Shown here piece after piece: positions 42,946 to 53,290 of a stretch of 64,000 nt of DNA. This DNA comes from Amphibalanus amphitrite (Eukaryota > Arthropoda > Thecostraca > Balanomorpha > Balanidae). A model generated the notes under the pieces. It ran no database searches. It was not told where the DNA came from and saw nothing but the letters and a program-made list of their open reading frames with translations. A program made the position numbers and the translations under genes. The stretch spans positions 434,001 to 498,000 of the forward strand of contig NW_024881533.1 of assembly GCF_019059575.1 (NCBI RefSeq). Direction: 5' to 3'. The first letter of the stretch is position 1. Each line of letters begins with the position of its first letter.

Positions 42946-43734
42946 GATGTAAAGACGGAACCGTCCCGCCCCGTGCCCCCGGCACAGTCTACCATTCAGG
43001 CGGCGCGTAACGGCTAGCGCCGGCCGCCGCGCCAACGCGCCGCCGCGGCGGCAGGATGTTTGACTTTACACCGCTATTACTAGAAAAGTTGTGAACCGAT
43101 TTTCTTATTTCCTGCACGAATCTGATGGAATATTTTCGATACTAATCGTTAAGTAGACTGACTGGCTGTAAAGAGACTATTTGCCCCTGTACTTCGACCT
43201 TTATTGACAGGTCTTCAAAGGGGCAATGCGATTAAAAAACAAGCAATAATCGCAATAATCATGCCATACCGCCATCCACGAAATTCTAAAAATGATCGAT
43301 GTTAAAACACGTGACACAACTTACAGACAGTTCGTACTCCAGTAAGTGTACTTTTTCAAAACACTGTCCCATATGGGGCTAAGCGAGAACCTTCCGACAC
43401 CCTGATCTGGTTATGGATTGCATTATCGAATCTCGATGGCCTCCCTTACGACACGGCGGGACCATGTTGGCTCGACCGCCAGCGTGCTAGCCTGACCTGG
43501 GTCAAATGGTTGGCGACACTGGAGCCAGTGTTCAGCTAAAGGGGATGTATCTGACTTCCCATGCTTTATGGCTTTACATGACTTTACAGTCTCATGTAAC
43601 TCATGACTTTACAGTCTCATGTAACGTATCGCTACGGATGGAATATTTTCGTTTTACGTGTTTAACACTCGCAACAGAGATGTCTTTCACATAAAAATTA
43701 AGTAAACTTAAAGAAATTAATTAAGTTTAACTTA
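42946..43734. other. No gene seen
   Basis: A GC-rich patch at 42950-43060 with GGCGGCGCG motifs is followed by AT-rich sequence. A short tandem duplication (ACTTTACAGTCTCATGTAAC) lies at 43579-43625. Confidence 0.45.
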
Positions 43735-44535
43735 ATCAAAATGCATCATGTCGCATATCATTCGAACTGCCTGATGACAAGGAACACAACGACACCGTTT
43801 TTGAAGCTCTAGCCTCATTGTGTGCCAACTCATTAGCAAAAAAATAGTTTGACCTTAGTTGACCTCAGTTGACCCTACCCAAGCGTTCTTGTAGCTTGCA
43901 AACACCAAGTAAATGTAAATCAAGGTAGTACAACACAAAAACGCTAAAAGAAAGCACACATCTCTTATCTTTACACATTCGGGCAAATTTCCTTAAAAAT
44001 TGTCATGACCTCTAGTCTCTCGATGACCTCAGGTCAATCGAATTTCAAAATCTGGGGTGCATATGATGGAACTCGGTGGCCTTAGCATATCCTGCAAATT
44101 TGAATCAAATATAGAACTCTAGTTTCCATGAACAAAATAGTGCATTTTAAGTGCCATCTTGACAATGCCCCAGTTTTTGTGACCTTGTGACCTGACCTCA
44201 GGTCACTGGAACCTCAAACTCCCTGGTCAAGTGACAAATAGATGCCCCAAGTCGTGTCTGAAAGTTGGTAGCGCTACGTGCCATAGCACCCACGCTATCA
44301 ACGAATAACTCTGTCATTCAGTTGCCGCTAAACTAGTCCAATTTTCCCCTGACCTTGTACCGGTTTTTGTGACCTAGTGACCTGACCTGAAAAGACTGAG
44401 ACTTGAAATTGTCAGGATAGGTGCGAAAAGACTGCCCCAGAGGCTATGCTAAATTTAGCGGCGCTACGCGCCGCCGTTTTTACCTTATTTGCGAAAAACC
44501 TTTTTGTATCAACCCCCTCGCTGGGCGAGGGTTAA
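43735..44535 (+). mobile_element. TTAA/AGGTCA element, right half only
   Basis: It starts near the family core (GTCGCATATCATTCGAACTG) and ends GGGCGAGGGTTAA at 44535 after the hairpin GCGGCGCTACGCGCCGCCG (44459-44477). The left half is missing. Many TGACCT half-sites occur (43850-44390). Confidence 0.8.
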
Positions 44536-44869
44536 CAATCTTGTTTTTAGCTCAAGATACAAAACGGCTAGCTATTTCAGTTGAAAACTCCGTGTTAACT
44601 GGCGCACGACGGGGGGAGGCTCTACAGAGCCCCCCTCTTGTTTTTTCGGCAATATCTTCTAAACTGTTTGACAAATCAACACGAAATTTGCGGTACTCTC
44701 AGCGGCATCAATTGCAGGCGCGGATCCAGCGGGGGGCGGCGGGGGCGGCCCCCCCCCCCCCCTCGATCCGAAAAGGCGCCCATAGCCCGCGGCAGAGAGG
44801 GCGCCCCGAGCAGAAGAGCGGCGACATAGCAAAGGTTGGGGAGGGATAGGGCGCCCTCCAGCAGAAGTT

Positions 44870-44888
44870 CACACACACACACACACAC
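44870..44888 (+). repeat. (AC)n microsatellite at the LINE 3' junction
   Basis: This short CA run separates the host minisatellite (GCGCCCTCCAGCAGAAG) from the reversed LINE 3' end. It is either the LINE's tail or the target. Confidence 0.85.
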
Positions 44889-47800
44889 GAAGTTTATTGT
44901 TCTAGTACATCAGGTACATCAGATTTGCATCACGGAGAGTTGGCGCAAAAGCCATAGGCTTATCCCTTGGCGCCAAATCTCAATTGCTCTACATAGCAAC
45001 ATTCAACATTCACATGTCTGCAATTACGCCGCCGCCGCCGCCGTGTCTACAGGAGTCTCGCGCAGCCAGTCACCCCCACGCGCGCTCCTCCGCAGGCGCA
45101 GGCCCGCCCGGGTCAGCAAACGCTGTACTTGATTATAATCCAGTAAATCTACCTGATTCTTGCAAGAATTTTTGGAAGTGCCAAGCCACCAGCCGACCGC
45201 CCCCGCCACCGAGTCCGCGGCCGTGCAGGAGGACTTCAAGTTGGAATGGTTTGGGTTTTTGTTTGAGGTCATAGTTAAGGATGCGATGCAAGTTATAGTA
45301 GAGTGAGTCTCTTGGTTGGTTGTACTTGGGGCATGTAAATAAGTAGTGTGTTACGTTTTCCTGAGGATGCCCGCATTCACATTTAGGAGTTTCAATTTTT
45401 TGTATTTTGTACTTGTGTTCGTTAAGTGTAGTCATGTTCAGCCTTATCCTCGTATGTAGTGTGTTTAAGGTCCTGGTGCCGTATGAGTAGTACAGAGGAG
45501 GTTTGTTGGTGCACATGCGTTCTGTAATGTTGCTTTTGAAATCTTTGTATGATAGTTCCTTAATTGAGTTTGGCAGACTGTTCCACTGTTTTCCTGTGAG
45601 AGAAAAAAATGTTCGTTGGTGTTTAGTCGTACGTGCTCGTGGTTGGGAATGGTGGTTTGCGTTTCTTAGTGACCTATTGGTGTCTCGTAGTCGTGAGTGT
45701 GGCATAAGGGAAGTAATGTAAGAGGGCCCGGTTTGAAAGTCAGATTTTGTTAGTTTATGGTAAAGCAAGAGTCTGCGTAACTTTCGTCTGGTTGTCAGTG
45801 TGTCCCATCCAAGTTCAGTACGTAGTTTGTCTGATGATGTTCGAAAAAGGGCTCCTGTCGTCAGTCTCGCTACTCTGTTTTGGAATGTCTCGAGTCTCAT
45901 TGTGTCGTGAATGGTGATGTGTCCGTCGTAAATGGTGTCGCAGTAGTCCAGATATGGTCGAATGTATGTCTTGTATATTGCGTCTAGAGTGTTCCGGGGG
46001 AGATAGTGTGCTATAGGATATAATGGACTAAGGGATTTATTAGCTTTTTTAAGAATAACGTTTATATGTTCGTGGAACCTAAGGTCTTTTGAAAAGGTCA
46101 AACCAAGATGATTATGTGTGTTTGTTGATGGTATCTGAAGCCCACCGAAAGTGAGTTTGGGTGGTATGTTGTTAGGCTTATGGGAAAATGTTTGTTGTAC
46201 GGTTTTTGCATCGTTGAATTTTATGGCCCATTCGTGTCCGTATTTTTTAATTTCGTCAAGGTCCAGTTGTAGCGAGTTTTGGGTGGATGTCAGTGTTCTG
46301 TTTGTGTGAGAAGCATAGAGTGACGTATCATCGGCGAAGAATAAAATGTCGTTTTTAGTGCGAGTTGATAGATCGTTTAGGTATATGAGTGCAAGTAAAG
46401 GACCGAGGACTGATCCCTGTGGGCAGCCGGCATTTATCTTACGGGGAGCTGAGAGCGAATTTCGAATTTTAACTATTTGAGTCCTGTCTGATAGATATGA
46501 TTCTAGCCATTTGATAAGTGTTCCTGAAATTCCGAATTCATTTTCACATTTGTATATTAATCCTTTGTGCCAGATTTTGTCAAAATACTTGCTGATGTCC
46601 AAAAATATTGCTGTAAAATCACCGCCATTGTCAAGAGAATTGTAAAGATTGTGTGTCAGATACTGGAGTTGTAGTTCAGTGCTGTGACTCTCTCTATATC
46701 CACTTTGTTTATCAGTCAAAAGATTGTGATCACTAACATGCTTGTAAATATTTTTGTGTACTACTTTTTCGAAGATTTTAGACAAAACCGAAAGGATGCC
46801 GATTGGTCGATAGTTGGAGATGTCTGATGGTGACCCTTTATTTTTAAATATTGGTTTAACATGCGCAGTTTTGAACTCACTTGGATAAATTCCCAGAGAA
46901 AGTGATTTATTAAATAGTTGTGATAGGGGTTTGGCGATAAGGAGTGCTGTAAGTTTTAAGAATCGTGTAGGTAAATCGTCTGGGCCGGTTGATTTATTGA
47001 CGTCTAGCGAATTTAGTATTCCAAGGATTTCTCGTTCAGTGGTTGTTATTTGCTGGAGTTGAGGAATGTTTTGAGTTGTCCTGTTGTCTGGCAGTGGATG
47101 GGTGTCGGATATGTCTTGTGTTGATTGCGAGGCGAAGTAATTGTTAAAGAGTGTCGCCTTTTCTATGTCGTCACTTATCACGTTTTCCGTTTGTGTCAGC
47201 AGTGGTGGTATGTCTTTGTCAGTAGTTTTTCCTATAACGGTTCGTAATGTTTTGTGATACTTGTACGGATTTTGTCTTTGTTCGGTCAATTTTTCAACTT
47301 GTTTACTAATATATTCATGTTTAAGTTGTCGGCTCATTGCAGTGACTAAATTGCGCTGATGTCGCCACCTTGTCCAGTTTAAGTCGGTTTGTGTTTGTTT
47401 AGCAAGCTTGAAGAGTCGATTTCTTTTTCTTATGTTACGTTTTAATGTACTTGTCATCCATGCCTTGTCATTCCGCTTCTGATTAATGAGTTTTTTTGGT
47501 ATGGTTGCAGTTGCCGCGTCGTGAAGTGTTGTAATGAACTGTGAGGTAGCTATGTCTAAATCTTGTTCAATTATGCTATTCCAGTCCGTGTCGGTGAGTG
47601 TCTTAGTCAGGAGATCAATGTTCATTTTCCTGTACTCCCAAACAACAATTGGTGGCTTCTCAGTTTGGTCGGTTATTGTCGTGTTAAGTTCGACGAAAAT
47701 AGGGAAATGATCGAGGTTTGCAAATGACGACAATGTGCCGCTATGTTGGATTAAGTTGGTGTTATTTGTAAATATTAGATCTCTTAAATTTGCGACATCG

Positions 47801-48990
47801 TTTGCCAGTCTTGTGGGTTCGTCGATGAGTTGGTTAAGGTTTAGTGTATCAGCTGTTTCCTTAATTTTGTAATCAAATGAGGTTATGCCACTGTGCCGAT
47901 TAAATGAGTGATCAAGATATATGTTACCAGTGTTGAAATCTCCCAGTGTTATGACGGCTGTTGGTGAATAAGTTTGTGCCAGACAGGTTGCTTCGGTGAA
48001 TGTGTCTATGAATGATTGCAGTCGGTCCGATGACAAGTGGGGCGGAAGATAGATACAGCTAATGATAAGTGTTAAGTTCTTTACTTTAATTTTTGCCCAT
48101 ACCCACTCTTCGTTTCCAATTTCGATATTAAGTAGTCTTTGTATCGGTAATGATTTATGACAATATAGGGCCACTCCTCCTCCATGTCGCGTCCTATTCT
48201 TGATAATTGGCGGGTGGAAGTCGTGTAATGTATATTGGCTGTTTGCTATCGTGTCATCAAGTTTTGTTTCAGTTAGCGCTAGAATATGTACGTTATTTGT
48301 TATTATGAACTGTTCTAATTCCTCTATTTTATTTTCTGCAGTAATGCTATTTATATTTATATGGGCTATTTTTAAATTTTTATTAACGGTTGGCCCTGGG
48401 TTTGATTCGATGCCATGCATTGTCAAAAGTAGTTGAATGTTTCGGTAAAGTCCAAGTCGTGTCCATTGGGAGTTAGTCAAAATCAGGCTTTGGGATGTGT
48501 CGTGTCCAGTACTGTGTATGGTTGGAGACGTTAGATGCTGGTTTGGGATAATCAAGGCTGGTTGGACTTGGATTGTGGGATTAGAAGCTCCCGCACGAGC
48601 CGCGGCCCCCGGCGGCGGCGGCGCCCGGACGGCGGCTGACACCTCGAAGATGGCCGAATGAAGTTGCTGTACCGGGCCAGCCCGCACCCCCGGCGAAGCC
48701 GCGGCGGAGGCGACGGCCGTCAGGTCGAGCATCAACGAAGACGAACGGCGCCGGCGAGCACACTGCAATCATAGTGTTGGTATGTCAACCACTGGCAGCT
48801 AGACAGGTGCTATAGACACTTCAAAGACAGACAGGTACAATATGAAAATAAAAATAAATTAATGCCATGTACATGAGACGCACAACAAAATAATGCATAT
48901 CGACTGAACACTGGTCTGAATTGCGATAGCTTGAGTCGTGTGACTCTCACGAACACTGCAAACCAGACACCAACCCCTCCCATCCCACCA
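44889..48990 (-). mobile_element. LINE (CR1/Jockey-like group), apparently full-length coding region
   Basis: The body spans the 1211-codon ORF (45133-48768), a short 3' UTR with GCGCCAAGGGATAAGCCTAT (complement of about 44965-44984), and up to about 200 bases of 5' UTR. Edges are approximate. It is inserted in the hAT-type element and is younger than it. Confidence 0.82.
45133..48768 (-). CDS. LINE polyprotein: leader, 2A-like motif, endonuclease, reverse transcriptase, C-terminal zinc-knuckle-like motif
   Basis: An uninterrupted 1211-residue frame. Residues 1-65 are GC-rich and Ala/Arg/Pro-rich, with a sharp drop in GC after that. At 117-126 stands MHGIESNPGP, like the 2A ribosome-skipping consensus D(V/I)ExNPGP except Gly for Asp. 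An AP-type endonuclease follows at about 132-360 (IAHININSI, LTETKLDD, TLGDFNTGN, NLDHFPIFVEL). Reverse transcriptase lies at about 620-880 (NYRPIGILSVLSKIFEK, IFLDISKYFDKIW, GCPQGSVLGPLLALIYLNDL, FADD at 811-814, where Phe replaces the common Tyr). A C-x-C-(8)-H-(4)-C motif starts at 1130 (CECGHPQENVTHYLFTCP). No stop or frameshift is seen, so this copy may be recent. Upstream ORF1 is not seen; the leader may replace it. Start choice is uncertain: the first ATG is used here. Confidence 0.93.
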   Translation of the reverse strand: MQCARRRRSSSLMLDLTAVASAAASPGVRAGPVQQLHSAIFEVSAAVRAPPPPGAAARAGASNPTIQVQPALIIPNQHLTSPTIHSTGHDTSQSLILTNSQWTRLGLYRNIQLLLTMHGIESNPGPTVNKNLKIAHININSITAENKIEELEQFIITNNVHILALTETKLDDTIANSQYTLHDFHPPIIKNRTRHGGGVALYCHKSLPIQRLLNIEIGNEEWVWAKIKVKNLTLIISCIYLPPHLSSDRLQSFIDTFTEATCLAQTYSPTAVITLGDFNTGNIYLDHSFNRHSGITSFDYKIKETADTLNLNQLIDEPTRLANDVANLRDLIFTNNTNLIQHSGTLSSFANLDHFPIFVELNTTITDQTEKPPIVVWEYRKMNIDLLTKTLTDTDWNSIIEQDLDIATSQFITTLHDAATATIPKKLINQKRNDKAWMTSTLKRNIRKRNRLFKLAKQTQTDLNWTRWRHQRNLVTAMSRQLKHEYISKQVEKLTEQRQNPYKYHKTLRTVIGKTTDKDIPPLLTQTENVISDDIEKATLFNNYFASQSTQDISDTHPLPDNRTTQNIPQLQQITTTEREILGILNSLDVNKSTGPDDLPTRFLKLTALLIAKPLSQLFNKSLSLGIYPSEFKTAHVKPIFKNKGSPSDISNYRPIGILSVLSKIFEKVVHKNIYKHVSDHNLLTDKQSGYRESHSTELQLQYLTHNLYNSLDNGGDFTAIFLDISKYFDKIWHKGLIYKCENEFGISGTLIKWLESYLSDRTQIVKIRNSLSAPRKINAGCPQGSVLGPLLALIYLNDLSTRTKNDILFFADDTSLYASHTNRTLTSTQNSLQLDLDEIKKYGHEWAIKFNDAKTVQQTFSHKPNNIPPKLTFGGLQIPSTNTHNHLGLTFSKDLRFHEHINVILKKANKSLSPLYPIAHYLPRNTLDAIYKTYIRPYLDYCDTIYDGHITIHDTMRLETFQNRVARLTTGALFRTSSDKLRTELGWDTLTTRRKLRRLLLYHKLTKSDFQTGPSYITSLMPHSRLRDTNRSLRNANHHSQPRARTTKHQRTFFSLTGKQWNSLPNSIKELSYKDFKSNITERMCTNKPPLYYSYGTRTLNTLHTRIRLNMTTLNEHKYKIQKIETPKCECGHPQENVTHYLFTCPKYNQPRDSLYYNLHRILNYDLKQKPKPFQLEVLLHGRGLGGGGGRLVAWHFQKFLQESGRFTGL

Positions 48991-50348
48991 AGCCCGCCCC
49001 TCTCCTCTCCCCTCCCTCCCTCTCCCCGTCCGCTGCCACCAAGCAGGAGAGCGACGCCCAATTGCCCATTCCCAGCAGATGAGAGTCGCCCCAGCAGCAG
49101 ATGGGCGCCCCCAGCAGAAGATGGCCGAGGGGCGTCTTATTACAAGAATAAAAATACCTATACCTTCTGTACAAGAGGGGCGCCCCTGGTAGCGGAAGGG
49201 CACCCCAGCAGGAGAAAGCACCCCCGAAGAGGAGCGAGGCCCCAGCAAACGGAGAGAGGCGCCCCATTCCGAAAAGAAGAGGGGCGCCCTGACAGCAGAT
49301 GGGCGCCCCAGCAAAAAAAGGAGCCCCATAAGAAGAAAATATGTGCCACTGGCAGAAGAGGGGCGCCCCGGCAGCGGAAGGGGCCCAGCAGAAGACAAGG
49401 GTCTCCAGCAGGAGAGGGGCGCCCAACAGAAGAGAGGCGCCACAGCAAAAGTTGATCAGAAATAGGGAGTCTCCAGCAGAGGTTTGGCTCGCCAAGCAGG
49501 ATAGCCGATAGGGGCGCCCCATTGACAATATCCGGCGGAAGAGAGTTGCCCCGGCAGCAGATGGGCGCCCCAACAGGCAGCAGTCGTTGGGCGCCCCCAG
49601 TAGAAGAGGGGTGTCTCATTACAAGAAGAAAAGGAGCATATTCTGCACAAGAGGGGCGCCCCTGACAGCGGAAGGGCAGCCCCAGCAGAGGGGCGGTGCC
49701 CCAGAAAAAGGAGAGGGGTGCCCCACTCCGAACAAAAGAGGGGCGCCCCAGCAAAAAAGAGGAGCACCATAAGAAGAAAATGGGTGCCGCTGGCAGAAGA
49801 GAGAGAGAGAGAGAGGTCCCCGGCAGTGGAAGGGCGCCCCCAGAAGAGGCGTCTCCAGCAAAAGAGAAGTGCCCCCTGCAGGACAGGGACACCCCAGCAA
49901 AAGTTGGACAGAAATGGGACGCCGGCCAGCAGAATTTGGGGTCGGCCAACAGGAGAGGGTCGCCACATTCACAGTAGAAAAAATGGACTCCCCAGCAGCA
50001 AAGGGGCGCCCTAACAGAACAGGTGCACTCCAAGTAGAAGTGTGACGCATCAGGAAGAAGAGGGGCGCTTCTACAGAAGATGAGCGTCCCAGATAAGTGG
50101 GTTGCCTACAGCAAATTGGTCGTTCTTAGAAGAAATGAGGCGACTCAAGCAAAGTGGGCCTCCCCATGAGAGATTGGGCGATCCAAGCAGAGGTTGGGCG
50201 CCCCCAGGACAAGTGAGGCAAACCAGCATAAGTGAGACGCTTCCAGACAAAAGAGGGACATCACTGGGAGAAGAAGGATGCACCAGCAAATGGAGGCCAC
50301 CTCTTTGCTAATATTTTTTGCTAACGTAGCGGCGCCCATCTACGACTT
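48991..50348 (-). repeat. GGGCGCC minisatellite (20-30-base units)
   Basis: Roughly 45-50 degenerate units of the form GGGGCGCCCCAGCAGAAGA. A longer period of about 480 bases is visible: the blocks at about 49135-49440 and 49610-49900 repeat the same order (TTATTACAAGAA, CTGTACAAGAGGGGCGCCCC, CCCCATTCCGAA). Long open frames across it on both strands (up to 291 codons) come from the repeat. Confidence 0.92.
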
Positions 50349-51508
50349 TTAACCCGCGCCATGCTGGTGGTCTGAGTTTTCCGTGTCGTGCTGGGGGGGG
50401 GGGAGGTCACGCCCCCTCGTCTAACTCGGCTCCTAGGTCGCGTAGCAACACGCGTTAAGCGGTTTTCTAGGTTAGGTCAAATAAGGTCAGGTCACCAAAG
50501 GTCATCAAAGGTAAAATGTTGCCTATTTCAATATTTTTCGAAACACCGGCACATAGCTCGGAAACCAATAGAGCTATAGTGCCGCGGTATAGCGCATTCA
50601 ATAGCACTTTCAAATGTGTTTCTGTAAAATGCCCTCAGAATTGACCTCTGGTCAACGGTTTAGCCTCCAGAGGGCAAAAACTCTTAAAAATAGGAGTTTT
50701 ACGAACAATATTTTCCGGCAATAGCTTTTGACTCAAGAGAGTCTCGACATTACGTTTCCCAGCATCGCGTTGCTGTCGTCGAGACGCGTCGAATGGACTA
50801 TAGGATGACCGTGAAAGGTTATTTTGAGAATTTGACCTCAGGTCAAGGTCATGACCTCACCGGGAAATGCCATGTTGCATATCAGTCGATCTGTATCGTC
50901 GAGCTGAACACAACTGAGGTGTTTTTATCGTTCTAACATGTATCTATTAAAAGTTATTTTCAAAAAACTGTTGTGGACCTTTCATGACCTGGGATGACCT
51001 GTAGGACATAATGAATGGTCACAGGTGCAATTTTATTCAGTGTGTTAATTTTACATGTATCCTATTCCTCATGCTTGCGATTGTCTAGAATGGCGCTCGT
51101 CCAAAAGAGATGCCTTTCAGTTGCCTCCCATAAACTTAGCTACCCCTACCTAATGGAGATTGGAGAGGTCGCAAAACTGACCTGACCTTAGCTCACAAAT
51201 ATCAAAACTCCGAGATATACATTTCATGAATATTGATGCTTTCATCAATCGCTGACAGTTTCAAAGCGACCGATCAGTCGGTATAGTAATGGTGAGCATT
51301 TTAAATTTCTGGGGTTAGGTCACTTGGCATGACCTGGTGACCTGCCGTTGCATGACCCGGGTCTGACATTTATACAACATGTGCAGAAAAGATGCATGAT
51401 AAGGTGTGCTAAAAACGGCGGCGCTGCGCACAGCTGTTTTTTTTTCAGATATTTGCGAAAAACCTGAGGAGGGAGCATGACAACGTCCCCCAGCACGGCG
51501 CGTGTTTG
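50349..51508 (+). mobile_element. TTAA-flanked AGGTCA element, family T4
   Basis: TTAACCCGCGCCATGCTGG begins it at 50349. The right end CAGCACGGCGCGTGTTTGA has lost a clean TTAA. The core inverted repeat has arms near 50783-50795 and 50877-50890, with half-sites TGACCTCAGGTCAAGGTCAT between. Left G-run hairpin at 50391-50413. No ORF. Confidence 0.85.
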
Positions 51509-51639
51509 ACTACTCTCGATTTTGACGACGGTTTGGCGCCCCTTCGTATGAAGCGCCCCCAAATTGCCAAGTCGCCCCTATTTTGACTTGCCGCCCCCCC
51601 CCCCTCCCGAAAATTCCTGGATCCGCCCCTGATCAATTG

Positions 51640-52359
51640 GACACCTTAACCTTGTGTTTAAATTGTAATTTTCTAGCTACCATATTTTACCCGGAAGTGA
51701 CGTCAGAGTGACGTCATGTCGGCCGATTTTGATGCAAAATATTGAATTACGGCAAACGCTCTGAGCTCTCAAAAGCTCTGTTTTAAAGCTAGATCCGATT
51801 TCTTTGCATGAGTGGACTGCAAATACACTTAGCTATCAAACTGCTATCTCGAATTTTCAAAATTTTGAAAATTTTGAAGAAGAAATATGTATTTACAATT
51901 ACAAAATATATTTTTATTTTTTTTTCAAAAACGTTTTGATTTTTTCGCAAAAACCGGAATATATGTGCTAGAATACACACTGATGAGGTACTCTAGCAAG
52001 TGTTAGCCCAATATCTTCAAAAATAGCCAAGTTATTTGCATTATTGTCAAATTTTTACAATTATATATTTTCAAAACCATTTTTCAGTACTTTTTTGAGA
52101 TCATACAGCAATATAAATGGCACTGTCGTGTTTCTGAGCTCAAACTGCATCTGGTAGGCACCTTTTTGGTTGATTTTTTTTCTTCAAAATTTGACCTTTT
52201 CTGACCTGCAAGTGACCTGACCTACGGTAAAGTCAGCTGAAAATGATCTCAAATGACACAGACGACATTGTTTTCGAAACCTGCGAGTACAATGGACCAT
52301 AAAACATGCGTCACGTGACCGATACATGATATACCATTTTTTGACCTAGGATGACCTGG
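51640..52359. other. AT-rich remnant related to the T1 family, no gene
   Basis: GACGTCAGAGTGACGTCATG (51700-51719), GGCCGATTTTGATGCAAAAT and a few half-sites (52195-52225) recall the T1 left half. No ends are preserved. Confidence 0.5.
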
Positions 52360-52367
52360 GTTTGACC

Positions 52368-53290
52368 CAGGGACGTATCCAAGGGGGGGGGGCGACGGGG
52401 GCGGTCGCCCCCCCTGGGCCCTGCCGGGCCCCAAAAGCGGGCCCGGTAGGGCCCGCTAGGCAGCCCGTGAGCGGGCCCGAAGGGCCCGCTTTTGGGCCAA
52501 ACCAGGGACAGTTTTGGGCCGGCAGGGCCAAAAAGCGGAAGGGCCTGTCAGGGACGTATCCAAGGGGGGGGGGCGACGGGGGCGGTCGCCCCCCCCTGGG
52601 CCCTGCCGGGCCCCAAAAGCGGGCCCGCTAGGCAGCCCGTGAGCTTTGGGCCAAACCAGGGACAGTTTTGGGCCGGCAGGGCCAAAAAGTGGAAGGGCCT
52701 GTTCAGAAGAATTTGTTCGAGCCTTCAGGCTTGAGGAAGGGCTCCTATGGCCCTGCCGCCTGCCGGGCCCCAAACGGGTCCCTTACCGGGCGCGAAGGTC
52801 CCGCTTTTGAGCTAATTGGCCCTCGAGAGGTTATGAAAAGCGGATCCGAAAACTCCTCTTCCAGGCCCAGTCACAGGGACTGTCCGGGCCCTAGAAGTGG
52901 AAGGGCCCGCTGGGAAAGTCTTGCCCAGGCTTTCGGGTCCAAAAAGGGCCCCATGAGGCCTTGCCGGTGCTCCCTGGCCGGGCCCCAAAAGCGGATCGGG
53001 TCAAGCCAATGACAATCTGGGGCCCGGGAGGTCTCCGAAAGCGGAAGGGCCCGCTTAGAAGGCCTTGGACCAGGCTTTTGAGCTTGAGTAATGGGTCCTC
53101 GGCCTCGACAATGTATCAAGAAAGCGGGCCCAGATATTCACTTCCGGCTCAGTCTCAGGAACAGCTTGTCCTGGCCGGGCCCCAGAAACGGAAGGGCCCG
53201 CTGAGAAGGCCTTGCTCAGGCCATCGGGCCCGAGGAACAGGCAACAGCCGATGATGGGCCCCTGTCGACTGACCTCGTGGGGATGCTCCG
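52368..53290 (+). repeat. GGGCCC-phased minisatellite, first unit duplicated with the element end
   Basis: A 181-base segment beginning CAGGGACGTATCCAAGGGGG occurs twice (52368, 52549), the second copy with small deletions. Then degenerate units of about 90-110 bases follow (AAAAGCGGGCCCG, GGGCCCCAAAAGCGG, GGAAGGGCCCGCT) to about 53290. Confidence 0.88.

Larger units (their letters stand above)
44715..51631. mobile_element. hAT-type element carrying a minisatellite, invaded by a LINE and a TTAA element
   Basis: The 8-bp duplication ATCAATTG stands at 44707-44714 and 51632-51639. The ends are CAGGCGCGGATCCAGCGGGG and CCAGG-type complement (TCCTGGATCCGCCCCTG). After removing the LINE (about 44.87-48.99 kb) and the TTAA copy (50349-51508), the original element was about 1.6 kb, mostly GGGCGCC minisatellite. 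No transposase. Confidence 0.88.

Noticed and set aside
49158-50033. Long minus-strand open frames (up to 291 codons) in the GGGCGCC minisatellite
   Set aside because: Both strands and several frames stay open together and the translation is pure repeat. It is a composition effect inside a hAT-type element.
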